Shown piece by piece: positions 7,121-18,266 of a stretch of 57,120 nucleotides of DNA (its first letter is position 1; every line of letters begins with the position of its first letter). The DNA comes from Bacteroidaceae bacterium (GTDB lineage: Bacteria > Bacteroidota > Bacteroidia > Bacteroidales > Bacteroidaceae). The stretch covers positions 1-57,120 of the forward strand of contig JAILQO010000021.1 in assembly GCA_024698925.1 (NCBI GenBank), written 5' to 3'. The notes under the pieces are model-generated. The model made no database searches, was not told the origin of the DNA, and saw nothing but the letters and a program-made list of their open reading frames with translations. Made by a program: the position numbers and the translations under genes.

Positions 7121-8065
7121 ATGCGCTATCTATTTCCCTCTGACTACATGGCCGACCCCTCGGCCCACGTGTTTGGCAACCGCCTATACATCTATCCTTC
7201 TCACGACCGCGAGAGCGGTATTCCCGAGAACGACAACGGCGATCATTTTGACATGAAGGACTATCACGTCCTCTGCATGGACGATCCCGACCAGCCCGAG
7301 GCAAAGGACCTGGGTAAGATTCTCGATGTGGAAGATATCCCCTGGGCAGGACGCCAGCTGTGGGACAGCGACGTCGTAGAGAAGGACGGCCGCTACTACC
7401 TCATCTACAGCCTCAAAGACAAGAACGACACCTTCCACCTCGGCGTAGCCATTGCCGACCGTCCCGAGGGACCCTTCACACCCCTCCCCGACCCCATCCG
7501 TGGCAGCTACAGCATCGACCCCTGTGCCTTCAAGGACGAGGATGGCGAGATTTACGTCTATTTCGGTGGACTATGGGGCGGACAACTGCAGCGCTATCGC
7601 GACAACAAAGCGCTGGAGAGTGCCATCCTGCCCGAAGGCGCCGAACCCGCGCTGCCGGCACGCGTAGTGCGCATGAAAGCTGACGTGACGCAGTTTGCGG
7701 AGGAGCCGAAGCCCGTCATCATCACAGACGATAACGGCCAGCCCCTGCGCGCCGACGATCCTCATCGCTTCTTCGAGGCCTCGTGGTTGCACAAGCACAA
7801 TGGCCTCTACTACTTCAGCTACTCCACAGGCGACAGTCACCTGCTCTGCTACGCCACCAGCCGTTCACCCTACGGTCCCTTCCGCTTCCGCGGCGAACTG
7901 CTGCAGCCCGTTGTGGGATGGACAACCCACCACAGCATCGTCGAATGGCAGGGTCGCACGTTCCTGTTCCACCACGACAGCGTGCCCAGCGGCGGACGCA
8001 CGTGGCTGCGCAGCGTGAAGATTGCCGAATTGGAGTACGACGGCGAGGAGTTGCGACTCAAATAA
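7121..8065 (+). CDS. GH43 family glycoside hydrolase (beta-xylosidase or arabinofuranosidase), cytoplasmic
   Basis: 314 residues, a single five-bladed propeller domain without signal peptide, so probably cytoplasmic. DYMADPSAHVFGNRLYI carries the catalytic base Asp; YSIDPCAFKDEDGEIYVYFGG carries the Asp that tunes the acid; RFFEASWLHKHNGLYYFSYS carries the general acid Glu. These three carboxylates define GH43. Together with the adjacent symporter it fits cleavage of imported xylo-oligosaccharides. Substrate (xylosyl or arabinosyl) cannot be decided from sequence reading alone. Same operon as the symporter. Confidence 0.88.
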   Translation: MRYLFPSDYMADPSAHVFGNRLYIYPSHDRESGIPENDNGDHFDMKDYHVLCMDDPDQPEAKDLGKILDVEDIPWAGRQLWDSDVVEKDGRYYLIYSLKDKNDTFHLGVAIADRPEGPFTPLPDPIRGSYSIDPCAFKDEDGEIYVYFGGLWGGQLQRYRDNKALESAILPEGAEPALPARVVRMKADVTQFAEEPKPVIITDDNGQPLRADDPHRFFEASWLHKHNGLYYFSYSTGDSHLLCYATSRSPYGPFRFRGELLQPVVGWTTHHSIVEWQGRTFLFHHDSVPSGGRTWLRSVKIAELEYDGEELRLK

Positions 8066-8141
8066 CATATTTTTTTGCAAAACGTGATGCAAAAGTGGGA
8101 ATAATTTGCTTACTTTGCGGCGAAATAACCGCAAAATAGCA

Positions 8142-10997
8142 ATGAAACGACTCATTTTTGCCTTACTTATAACCCTTTCCTGCGCCCTCAGTTTCGCGCA
8201 GGAAGGGCTTTTTTTTAGTGCCAGCAAGCTCTCCAGTTCGCTCATCACCGTCATCGAGCAGGATGCCCGCGGGCTGTTATGGATTGGTACAGAACACGGA
8301 CTCGACCGCTTTGACGGCTACCATTTCCACAACTACACGACGCTCAACCCCGATGACCAGCGCCCATGCTTTGTCGTCTCGCTGCTCACAGACAGTAAGG
8401 GACAGCTATGGGTGGGCACGGCACGCGGCCTGCTGCGCTACGATGAGTCAACAGACGCTTTCCTGCCCGTCAGCTTTCCAGGGCAGATAGAGCCGCGCGT
8501 CAGCGCTTTGCTGGAAGCCGATGACGGTCGGTTGCTGGCCGGTACTGCCGGCTATGGCCTATATGTCATTTCCCGCGATGAAATGGCCGCTACGCCACTA
8601 TTCGGCATGGCTCCCGAGAATGATGACCACTACTTCAACCAGCTCTATCAATCCAAGGACAAAGCCATCTGGAAAGGTGGCGCGGACTGGAAAATCACCA
8701 GCTGCAGTACCAACGGCAAACTGAGCACCATCGTACCAGAGGAGGGATTGGTCGTGGATTTCTTCCGCCGCCAAGATACCGATTACGCCCTCTGCCAGCA
8801 CGGATTCCTCCAGTTGACGCCTCCCACCCAACAGCCCCTCGAGAACTCGGTTCCCGCAGCTTCGCGTTTGTTCTCGGCGGTGGCTGCCGACGCGCAGGGT
8901 AATATATATATAGGTACACGCGGGGAAGGACTGTTCTGGATCCCAGCAGGTGAGCGGAAACTGAGAGCGCTACCCGTACTCACGGGTGGCGTGGATATAG
9001 CCAAGACAAATATCAGCACCCTCTTTCTGGACAGAAACGGCAACCTATGGGCGGGCTGCCAGCAGAAAGGACTATTGATGGTGCCCCTGCGCCATCGGCC
9101 ACTCTTCAACACGTGGAGCTTCGCCGCTCAGCAGCAACAGACAGCCAGCTCCGTAGCCTCCATCGCCTTGGGAAGCGACAGCATCATCTGGTGCGCCGTC
9201 CCCGGTGACGGTGTATATGGTTTCAACCATGACGGCTTCATCATCCATCACAATCGCACGCCACAAGATGCAGAGTCCATCATCTGCGATGACGAGGGAC
9301 AGCTATGGTTGGGAACGACTGATGCCCTCTACCGCATCCAACCCGCACAAGGACGCCACGAGCTCGTGGCATACCTTCCCAGCAACCGTGTCAATACGAT
9401 GCGGGACATGGGACAGGGACTACTTGCCGTTTCAACGTTCAGTACGGGCCTCTGCCTGGTGGAAAAAGCCACGGGCAAGGTCGTACGTCACCTGTCCATG
9501 AACGACCGCGACACACTGAATCACGGCAATCTGGTGAATGACTGGATCTACACCTTCGACAAGGACCAAGAAGGGAACCTATGGATAGGCACGGCGTCAG
9601 GTGTATGCTGCTACAATGCAGAGCGCAACACTTTCCATGTCAAACCGGAGCGTCTGTTCGACCGCGATGCCTGTACGGCCCTGCGGGTGCTGAGCAACGG
9701 CGATGTTCTCATGGGCTTCGAGCACGGCCTCTTCCGATGGAACGCCCAAGAAGGCATGAAAGCCGAGGAAGGCACAGAGAGCCTACGCGGCCGCTCTATC
9801 TTCTACATCACAGAGGATAGACACCATGACATCTGGCTGAGCACCAACGATGGTCTTTGGCAGTGGTCACCAGACACGCAAGAACTGACCCCCTACATTG
9901 GCGGAGGACTGGCATCCAGCGAGTTTGTGATTGGCGCGGGCCTGCAAACGGCAGATGGCGCCCTCCTCTTAGGCACGAACGACGGCGTCACACTGTTCCA
10001 TCCCGACAGCCTCCGTAGCCGCACTCTCCCCGCAATGGAGGTACAGCTGACAGCCCTTGTGATTGGCAATGAACGTGCACATATCGGCACCCGCAGTAAT
10101 GGTCATCAGGTCATGGACTCCGCCCTCTACGACTGCCACCATTTCCGCCTCAGCTATATCGATGCCAGCTTCCAGTTAGAGTTCTCGCTGTTGCGCTTCT
10201 ATGACGCAAACGATGTCACCTTTGAATACCGCTTCAAGGGCGAAGAGCGATGGCAATCGGCAGAACGTGGAAATAATGCCATTGCATTCAACCACTTGTC
10301 AGAAGGGAAACATGAACTGGAAGTGCGGGCAGTGCTGGCAAACACACATGGCCCCATTACCACTTATGTCATTGAAGTGATGCCCCCATGGTGGCGTTCC
10401 ACATGGGCGTATGTCGTGTACATCATCATCATCCTGACGTTCCTCGGTGGCAGTATCTACATGTATCAACGCCATATCGAGCAACAGCACGACCGAGAGA
10501 AACTGCACCTGCTCCTCAGCGCCATCAACGCGGAGAATACGCCGCTAACGCTCGATGAAATGAAGCGCGCCATGAACAGCTATGTGCAAAGCCGCAAGAA
10601 CAAACACGGCGTATATAGCGACATTGAGGCCATGGCTGAGCGCGTGGAGGTGCCCGAGCAACGCGGCAACGACGAACTGCTCATGGACCGCATCATGCAA
10701 AGCATCAACCGCCACCTCGGCGACAGCGATTTCACCGTAGAGCAGCTCTGTGCGGAAGCGGCCATCAGCCGCGCCCACCTGCACCGAAAGATGAAGGAGC
10801 TGACGGGTCTGCCTGTCACCGAATTTATCCGCAATATCCGTTTGGAGCAGGCAGCACGCCTGTTGCGTGAACAGAAACTGAATGTCACGCAGGTGGCCTA
10901 CACCGTGGGATTCTCCAGTCTTGGCTACTTCGCAACCGTCTTCCGCAAACACTTTGGCGTAGCGCCACGCGACTACGCTACCAAGAGCGACGAATAA
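8142..10997 (+). CDS. Membrane sensor-regulator: propeller, Y_Y_Y, transmembrane segment and AraC HTH, no kinase
   Basis: 951 residues. A signal peptide (MKRLIFALLITLSCALSFAQ) leads into at least eight propeller repeats of the form LWIGT..GL..Y (for example LLWIGTEHGLDRFDG, LWVGTARGLLRYD, IWLSTNDGLWQW), then a Y_Y_Y domain (FEYRFKGEERWQS...HLSEGKHELEVRA), one membrane helix (about 755-778) and a cytoplasmic AraC HTH (about 860-945; FTVEQLCAEAAISRAHLHRKM, VAYTVGFSSLGYFATVFRKHF). This is the layout of Bacteroidetes hybrid two-component sensors, except that histidine kinase, ATPase and receiver domains are absent: only about 80 residues separate the membrane from the HTH. Presumed xylo-oligosaccharide sensor for the flanking genes. 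A weak -7 box (TACTTTG, 8111..8117) precedes it. Confidence 0.85.
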   Translation: MKRLIFALLITLSCALSFAQEGLFFSASKLSSSLITVIEQDARGLLWIGTEHGLDRFDGYHFHNYTTLNPDDQRPCFVVSLLTDSKGQLWVGTARGLLRYDESTDAFLPVSFPGQIEPRVSALLEADDGRLLAGTAGYGLYVISRDEMAATPLFGMAPENDDHYFNQLYQSKDKAIWKGGADWKITSCSTNGKLSTIVPEEGLVVDFFRRQDTDYALCQHGFLQLTPPTQQPLENSVPAASRLFSAVAADAQGNIYIGTRGEGLFWIPAGERKLRALPVLTGGVDIAKTNISTLFLDRNGNLWAGCQQKGLLMVPLRHRPLFNTWSFAAQQQQTASSVASIALGSDSIIWCAVPGDGVYGFNHDGFIIHHNRTPQDAESIICDDEGQLWLGTTDALYRIQPAQGRHELVAYLPSNRVNTMRDMGQGLLAVSTFSTGLCLVEKATGKVVRHLSMNDRDTLNHGNLVNDWIYTFDKDQEGNLWIGTASGVCCYNAERNTFHVKPERLFDRDACTALRVLSNGDVLMGFEHGLFRWNAQEGMKAEEGTESLRGRSIFYITEDRHHDIWLSTNDGLWQWSPDTQELTPYIGGGLASSEFVIGAGLQTADGALLLGTNDGVTLFHPDSLRSRTLPAMEVQLTALVIGNERAHIGTRSNGHQVMDSALYDCHHFRLSYIDASFQLEFSLLRFYDANDVTFEYRFKGEERWQSAERGNNAIAFNHLSEGKHELEVRAVLANTHGPITTYVIEVMPPWWRSTWAYVVYIIIILTFLGGSIYMYQRHIEQQHDREKLHLLLSAINAENTPLTLDEMKRAMNSYVQSRKNKHGVYSDIEAMAERVEVPEQRGNDELLMDRIMQSINRHLGDSDFTVEQLCAEAAISRAHLHRKMKELTGLPVTEFIRNIRLEQAARLLREQKLNVTQVAYTVGFSSLGYFATVFRKHFGVAPRDYATKSDE

Positions 10998-11004
10998 ATA
11001 AAAC

Positions 11005-11036
11005 AAAAGAGACTGCGCTACGGCACAGTCTCTTTT
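11005..11036. terminator. Bidirectional terminator between convergent genes
   Basis: AAAAGAGACTG and CAGTCTCTTTT form an 11-bp stem with a 10-base loop. The T-rich arm continues as TTTTTTCTTG on the plus strand, and the A-run gives T's on the minus strand. It lies between the regulator gene (stop 10997) and the convergent GH5-GH43 gene (stop 11062). Confidence 0.85.
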
Positions 11037-11061
11037 TTCTTGCATGAGGGGGAATCAACTC

Positions 11062-14000
11062 TTATCTTACGATTCGCTTCTGACCATCGACAATGTAAAT
11101 ACCTCTGGGCAGGCCCTTTAGGGCTGCATCGCGCTCCACATTGCGGCGCAGCACCTGTCCAGACAGGTTGGCCACGGTAACACGCGTAGATTTCGGACGA
11201 GCCACCAGGTCATTCACACCGACCTCGCCCAAATCGCTCAAATCGTTGGTGAGATACATGTCCTTGATCCTGACGGTCTTGTTAGCCACACCACTACGGA
11301 AAGTCACCATATATACCGACTTGGTGTTGAGTGCCTGATTCTTCTTGCTCGTCGAAGTATTCTTAGCCTGCTGCAAGTCGACGATGACCACGGTGTCGCG
11401 CGGCAAAGCGTCGGTGGTGTGGCTGGTTCCACTGATACCGGCAGCGGTGTAAATCGCCAGGTATAAGTCGGTGGTAGGCTTCGTTCTGTACTTGATGACC
11501 AGATACCTATAGTCAGACATATCGACCGGAGTAACGTAGTTCCAGCCCATTTGGTTGTCCTTGGCGAACTTGAAGGAAGCATCACCAGAGCTTAACTGAT
11601 TATAGGTGCCTTGGCCTACGACGTTGGCGCAGATGAACTGCGGGTCGAAGGGGAAGTAACTGGACTTAGCCTTGAAGGTTGTATTGAAGTTGTTTCCGAA
11701 GAGGTCGGTATAGGAGGCAGTAACGGTTGTCTCACCCTGACCGATACCAAACATCTCACCATGGTCAAAGTCCACGATATCCTTCTTGTCTGTCGCGAAG
11801 CTGGTCAGTGTTGCGACATTCGCACTCTTCTTATTCTGATACTGAGCCTTCATGACGGGGAACTGAGAGCGACCGACCATCGTAGTATAGGTAGCCTGGC
11901 CCGTTGACAGCTTAGTGGCCACATAACGGGTAGAATCAGGTGCCACAAACTCCTCGGGATAGGTAGCAGCCTCATCGAAGCTGGCCTCAGTAGAGAACCA
12001 GTCGAAATCGGCATAGCCGCCCTGTTGCTTGGTGGCATAGCAGAAGATGCCAAAGCGCGAACCGACAAAGATAGAGAGGTTGAACGACTGCGACGTCTCG
12101 CTACCGAGTTGCTTATACTTCTCGTTGTCAAGTGAGTAGGAGAACGAGGCTTTATTATCACCATACTTAATCGAAGCACGCAGGTAAACAATACCATCTA
12201 CGGGTTCAATAGCCAATGTCTTCTCGGCGGGCACGAAACTACTGCCGGCATCACGGACCTTGTCCTGCTTCCACAGCAGTTGATAGCCATCTGCCGTACG
12301 CTCTACACAAATCATCGCGTATGGATCCTGGAAGATCGTAATACCGGCGCGGTCGCCCTCCACGAGATGACTCACGTCAAGACGTATAGTACCCGTACTG
12401 GCCCGATTCTTATCGGCAAAGATGCGCTGTGTGAGCATGTTGCGCGCTTGATAGACATCCTGAACAACGCCTACGGTCTTCAGACGCAGCCAGCTGGGAC
12501 GCTCGAAGACTGACCAAGCGGTGTCAACGGGATTATGGTTCCATTCCCATTGCATACCAAGCGGATAATCACGGAAGACATCGCTGGTAGGCAGGCGCTT
12601 GATGCTGTTGTCGCCAGAACGGGCAGGACGGGTAATCTTAGCTGAGAACGAAGCGTAAGGTTTACCATTGCTACCCACGACGGGCCAGTCGTTCTTCCAT
12701 GTCACAGGCTGCAGATTGGGGAAACGTCCGAGGGCGCCAAGATCCTCCTGCATCACGGTCCACCATTTGCCGGCAACGTCTTCTACAAGGGAGCCTTGAT
12801 GAATGGTGTTGGGTACATTATCGTATGACTTCTCCACAACCATCTTCTCCTCATAGTCGCCAAAGATGGTCTTTGAACGGAAGGCAACCTGTCCGCTGGG
12901 CCAGCCACCATAGGTGGCATAGATATAGTAATAGTCACCTTTTTTATAAAAATGGCAGCCCTCAAGACCTGTTCCTTCACGCTCAATCACTTTCTTCTCG
13001 CGCTTCACATTGAACTTCAAGTCATGCTCCACAATATACAGGTGGTTGATACCGCAAACGATATAGACCTTGCCATTGTCAAAGAGCAGGCCTGGGTCGT
13101 AATAGTTACGTGACAAACGCTTCACCGTCCATTCGCCCTCGGGATTCGTTGCTGTCAGCAACCATGCCTTGTCGTCATTACCATTGATCAGGAGATAGAA
13201 CTTACCATCGTAGTATTTCAGCGATGAAGCCCACATACCAGAGGCGTAAGCGTTATTTCCGTTCTTGAGATTGTACTTATCATTACTGAGTAACTTCTTC
13301 AGCGGTTGTGCACAATATTCCCAATTCACCAAGTCCTGAGATTTAAGAATCGTAGCACCCGGGAAGAGGAACATCGTGGTGCTGACCATATAGTAGGTAG
13401 AACCCACACGGATGACATCTGGATCGGGGAAATCTGCACGCACAATGGGATTCATGTACTTGGCACCCCAATCGCTACAAGGCACGCTACGGAAATCGGG
13501 CTTGGGGAAGTCCTTGACATAGTAGTCCGCATACCAATCCCAGCAGGCACCGGAACAAGCCTCCGGATTGCCATCAAACGCGGGCACTGGATTCTTGGGA
13601 TTTTCCACAAGCTTATCTAGATCTAAATAGTCATGAGGATGGGTCAGCGTCATGGAGATATTGCCATAATGGTCTAACACAGCCTTATAACAAACGCCCC
13701 ACTTTGAGGTGGAAGCCGTGGCCCACGTGCCAAGATTCTTATAGATAGAATCGCCCCATTCATTGACCTTGTCGAACTCCTTCGGCTCTTTGATCGGACT
13801 CCAGTCCACCTCGGAAACAAAAATCGGATTAGTCTCCACGACAGGAACCTGCTTCTTGAATTGGTTGATGAAATCTGTCTTACTCTTTTCTACGCCATCG
13901 CGATCGACCTTCCCATCGTCACAGCCGTACCAGCCAGAATAAACGTGGACGGCATAGCCGAAATTGAAGTCCGTAATGGGATAGGTCTTGTAGTCTGCAT

Positions 14001-14751
14001 AGCTGGACTGATAGCCAGTACCAGGGACCCAGATAATACCCTTGAAACCATTGGCACGAATCAGATCGACGATGGGCTGGAAGTAGTCATGCAACGCCTT
14101 CGTGTCACTTTCGTTGTTCATGTTCTTGATGTTCACGGGCTCGTTGGCCAATTCAATACCGATTTGGCCGCAATACTTACGTACAGAGTCGTTCTTAGTG
14201 ACGATGTCCCACACCTCCATCAGGTATTTCTGATAGTAATCGCCGACTTTCAGGTTGTGAGGACACACTCCGGGCGGGCGCATCACAACATATTGCCTGT
14301 GATTCATGGCTCTCTTGGCCAACGGGAAATAGAGTTTATTCAGATAAGTCTTCAATCGCGTGGGATTGAAGTGACTGATGTCAGCCTCACCACTTGTCCC
14401 TTCGGGCTGAGCAGCCGCACCAGGATATTTAAAGCTATCATCATTAGTCCAAACCGGCTCAAGGTGCAGACGGAAAATATTGCAATTAGCAATCTCGAAA
14501 GCCGTAAATTGTTTCTCAAAATAGTCGAGACAACGCTGCATGCCTGCATCGTCGTAGGACCAACCCCAACGGCCACCATTGAACCAGGCGCTTGGAGTGT
14601 CCATCACACCATGGAGCACCACGTGATTTCCGTGCGTATCGACAAGCCATTTGCCATCCACGTGTATAGATGGCAGCGGTTTCTCAACCTGTGCCTGGGT
14701 CGTCACAACGGCGGCCAGCAGCACAAACAGAAAGATTGTTAGTTTCTTCAT
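11062..14751 (-). CDS. Secreted GH5-GH43 fusion with T9SS sorting domain
   Basis: 1229 residues. Signal peptide (MKKLTIFLFVLLAAVVTTQA); GH5-type barrel at about 25-420 with acid/base Glu204 in ELANEP and nucleophile Glu314 in FVSEVDW; GH43 propeller at about 430-740 with base Asp443 (ADFPDPDVIRVG), Asp552 (NYYDPGLLFD) and acid Glu597 (GTGLEGCHF); a concanavalin-like xylosidase C-domain at about 760-960; an Ig-like and a further beta-rich, possibly sugar-binding segment; and a T9SS sorting domain (TRVTVANLSGQVLR...GLPRGIYIVDG). An endo-acting and an exo- or debranching unit in one surface enzyme suits arabinoxylan. It is 61 bases downstream of the GH10-CE1 gene and probably in its operon. Substrates are inferred. 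Confidence 0.85.
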   Translation of the reverse strand: MKKLTIFLFVLLAAVVTTQAQVEKPLPSIHVDGKWLVDTHGNHVVLHGVMDTPSAWFNGGRWGWSYDDAGMQRCLDYFEKQFTAFEIANCNIFRLHLEPVWTNDDSFKYPGAAAQPEGTSGEADISHFNPTRLKTYLNKLYFPLAKRAMNHRQYVVMRPPGVCPHNLKVGDYYQKYLMEVWDIVTKNDSVRKYCGQIGIELANEPVNIKNMNNESDTKALHDYFQPIVDLIRANGFKGIIWVPGTGYQSSYADYKTYPITDFNFGYAVHVYSGWYGCDDGKVDRDGVEKSKTDFINQFKKQVPVVETNPIFVSEVDWSPIKEPKEFDKVNEWGDSIYKNLGTWATASTSKWGVCYKAVLDHYGNISMTLTHPHDYLDLDKLVENPKNPVPAFDGNPEACSGACWDWYADYYVKDFPKPDFRSVPCSDWGAKYMNPIVRADFPDPDVIRVGSTYYMVSTTMFLFPGATILKSQDLVNWEYCAQPLKKLLSNDKYNLKNGNNAYASGMWASSLKYYDGKFYLLINGNDDKAWLLTATNPEGEWTVKRLSRNYYDPGLLFDNGKVYIVCGINHLYIVEHDLKFNVKREKKVIEREGTGLEGCHFYKKGDYYYIYATYGGWPSGQVAFRSKTIFGDYEEKMVVEKSYDNVPNTIHQGSLVEDVAGKWWTVMQEDLGALGRFPNLQPVTWKNDWPVVGSNGKPYASFSAKITRPARSGDNSIKRLPTSDVFRDYPLGMQWEWNHNPVDTAWSVFERPSWLRLKTVGVVQDVYQARNMLTQRIFADKNRASTGTIRLDVSHLVEGDRAGITIFQDPYAMICVERTADGYQLLWKQDKVRDAGSSFVPAEKTLAIEPVDGIVYLRASIKYGDNKASFSYSLDNEKYKQLGSETSQSFNLSIFVGSRFGIFCYATKQQGGYADFDWFSTEASFDEAATYPEEFVAPDSTRYVATKLSTGQATYTTMVGRSQFPVMKAQYQNKKSANVATLTSFATDKKDIVDFDHGEMFGIGQGETTVTASYTDLFGNNFNTTFKAKSSYFPFDPQFICANVVGQGTYNQLSSGDASFKFAKDNQMGWNYVTPVDMSDYRYLVIKYRTKPTTDLYLAIYTAAGISGTSHTTDALPRDTVVIVDLQQAKNTSTSKKNQALNTKSVYMVTFRSGVANKTVRIKDMYLTNDLSDLGEVGVNDLVARPKSTRVTVANLSGQVLRRNVERDAALKGLPRGIYIVDGQKRIVR

Positions 14752-14812
14752 AAAAGTAGTTGTTTTGTCAAGTGTTAGAATATATCAGATAGTTTATCAT
14801 TCATCTAACAAA

Positions 14813-17113
<2,301 letters not shown>

Positions 17114-17196
17114 TTAAATCTTGTCTCAAAAAAGCCTCCTTTCGTCTCACGAACTTTTTTTTTAATAAAGAGACACTCCATATGGGATTTTATGTT

Positions 17197-17204
17197 TATC
17201 TTTG
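17197..17204 (+). promoter_or_regulatory. -7 promoter box of the porP-K-L-M-N operon
   Basis: TATCTTTG matches TAnnTTTG. It overlaps the first in-frame TTG of the porP frame, showing that translation must start further down, at GTG 17232. It lies about 105 bases from the divergent xylanase promoter. Confidence 0.65.
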
Positions 17205-17231
17205 CAGCCGATTACTAGACCTGACTGCCAA

Positions 17232-18179
17232 GTGAGTAGATTGAGATTCCATCTTTTGTGTCTCTGCATCATAAGCCCGTGGATTGCTGCACGAGCACAA
17301 TATGATGCGGCCTTTAATCATTATTGGGCACTGCAAACGCTTTATAACCCTGCGGCATCAGGCTTAGTGGAACAGCTAAATATTCAAGGAGGCTATGCCA
17401 TGCAGCTCATGGGCTACGAGCACGCACCCGTCACCATGGCTGTAACTGCTGACATGCCGCTTTGGATGATTGGTCCAGCCCACGGCGTTGGCGTGGGCTT
17501 TGTGAACGACAAAATCGGTCTGTTTGAGCACAAGAAATTTCATTTTCAATACGCATATCACCAAAAATTATGGGGCGGGCGTCTGAGCGCAGGCGTGCGA
17601 GCCGCCATATTGGCTGAGACGTTCGACGGTTCTGGCGTTGACATGGAAATGGCCAGCGATCCAGCCTTCCCCACGTCCGAAGTAAACGGTACCGCCTTCG
17701 ACCTTGATGCTGGAATTCGTTATGATGGCCGCAGGTGGTATACGGGCTTCTCTGTCGTACACGCATTATCACCTCTAGTGGAGCTCGGAGATGAAAAAGT
17801 GAATGAATATGAGGTACCTCAGACATTTTATTTGACTGGCGGATACAATATTCCTTTTAGAAATCCGTTATTATCAATGCAGACATCAGCAATTGTGCGC
17901 ACCAATTTACAAGCTTGGCGTGGCGACGTTACAGCACGATTGGTATATAAAAGCCCAAAAGGCAGGATGTATGCAGGCTTAGGATATAGCCCCACGATCT
18001 CGACTTCAGTGTTCATCGGCGGTGATCTACACGGAATCCAACTCGGATATTGCTACGAGATTTACACAGGCGGCATTGGAGCCTTACAAGGAACGCATGA
18101 AATCAGCATCGGTTACATGACAGACCTGAACCTCTTCAAAAAGGGAAAGAACAGGCACCAAAGTGTTAGACTCCTTTGA
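17232..18179 (+). CDS. porP: PorP/SprF family T9SS outer-membrane protein
   Basis: 315 residues with a GTG start. The start gives a proper signal peptide (MSRLRFHLLCLCIISPWIAARAQ) directly followed by YDAAFNHYWALQTLYNPAASG, the conserved SprF/PorP N-terminus (Q-YD-x-x-F-x-x-Y-x-x-x-x-x-x-NPA). The rest alternates polar and hydrophobic residues as in a 14-strand outer-membrane barrel and ends in an aromatic-poor tail (KNRHQSVRLL). In P. gingivalis PorP is needed for secretion and attaches to the PorK/PorN ring. First gene of the porP-K-L-M-N cluster, in the same order as in P. gingivalis. Confidence 0.9.
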   Translation: MSRLRFHLLCLCIISPWIAARAQYDAAFNHYWALQTLYNPAASGLVEQLNIQGGYAMQLMGYEHAPVTMAVTADMPLWMIGPAHGVGVGFVNDKIGLFEHKKFHFQYAYHQKLWGGRLSAGVRAAILAETFDGSGVDMEMASDPAFPTSEVNGTAFDLDAGIRYDGRRWYTGFSVVHALSPLVELGDEKVNEYEVPQTFYLTGGYNIPFRNPLLSMQTSAIVRTNLQAWRGDVTARLVYKSPKGRMYAGLGYSPTISTSVFIGGDLHGIQLGYCYEIYTGGIGALQGTHEISIGYMTDLNLFKKGKNRHQSVRLL

Positions 18180-18266
18180 TTATTTGGATATTAAAACAAA
18201 GAAACAACTACGTCCTTCTAGCTCGAAGCATTACAAACGATGAGCGAAAAAGACAATTATACGAAT

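Noticed and set aside
13861..14742. 293-codon plus-strand frame opposite the GH5 part of the fusion enzyme
   Set aside because: Antisense of strong catalytic motifs; no signals of its own.
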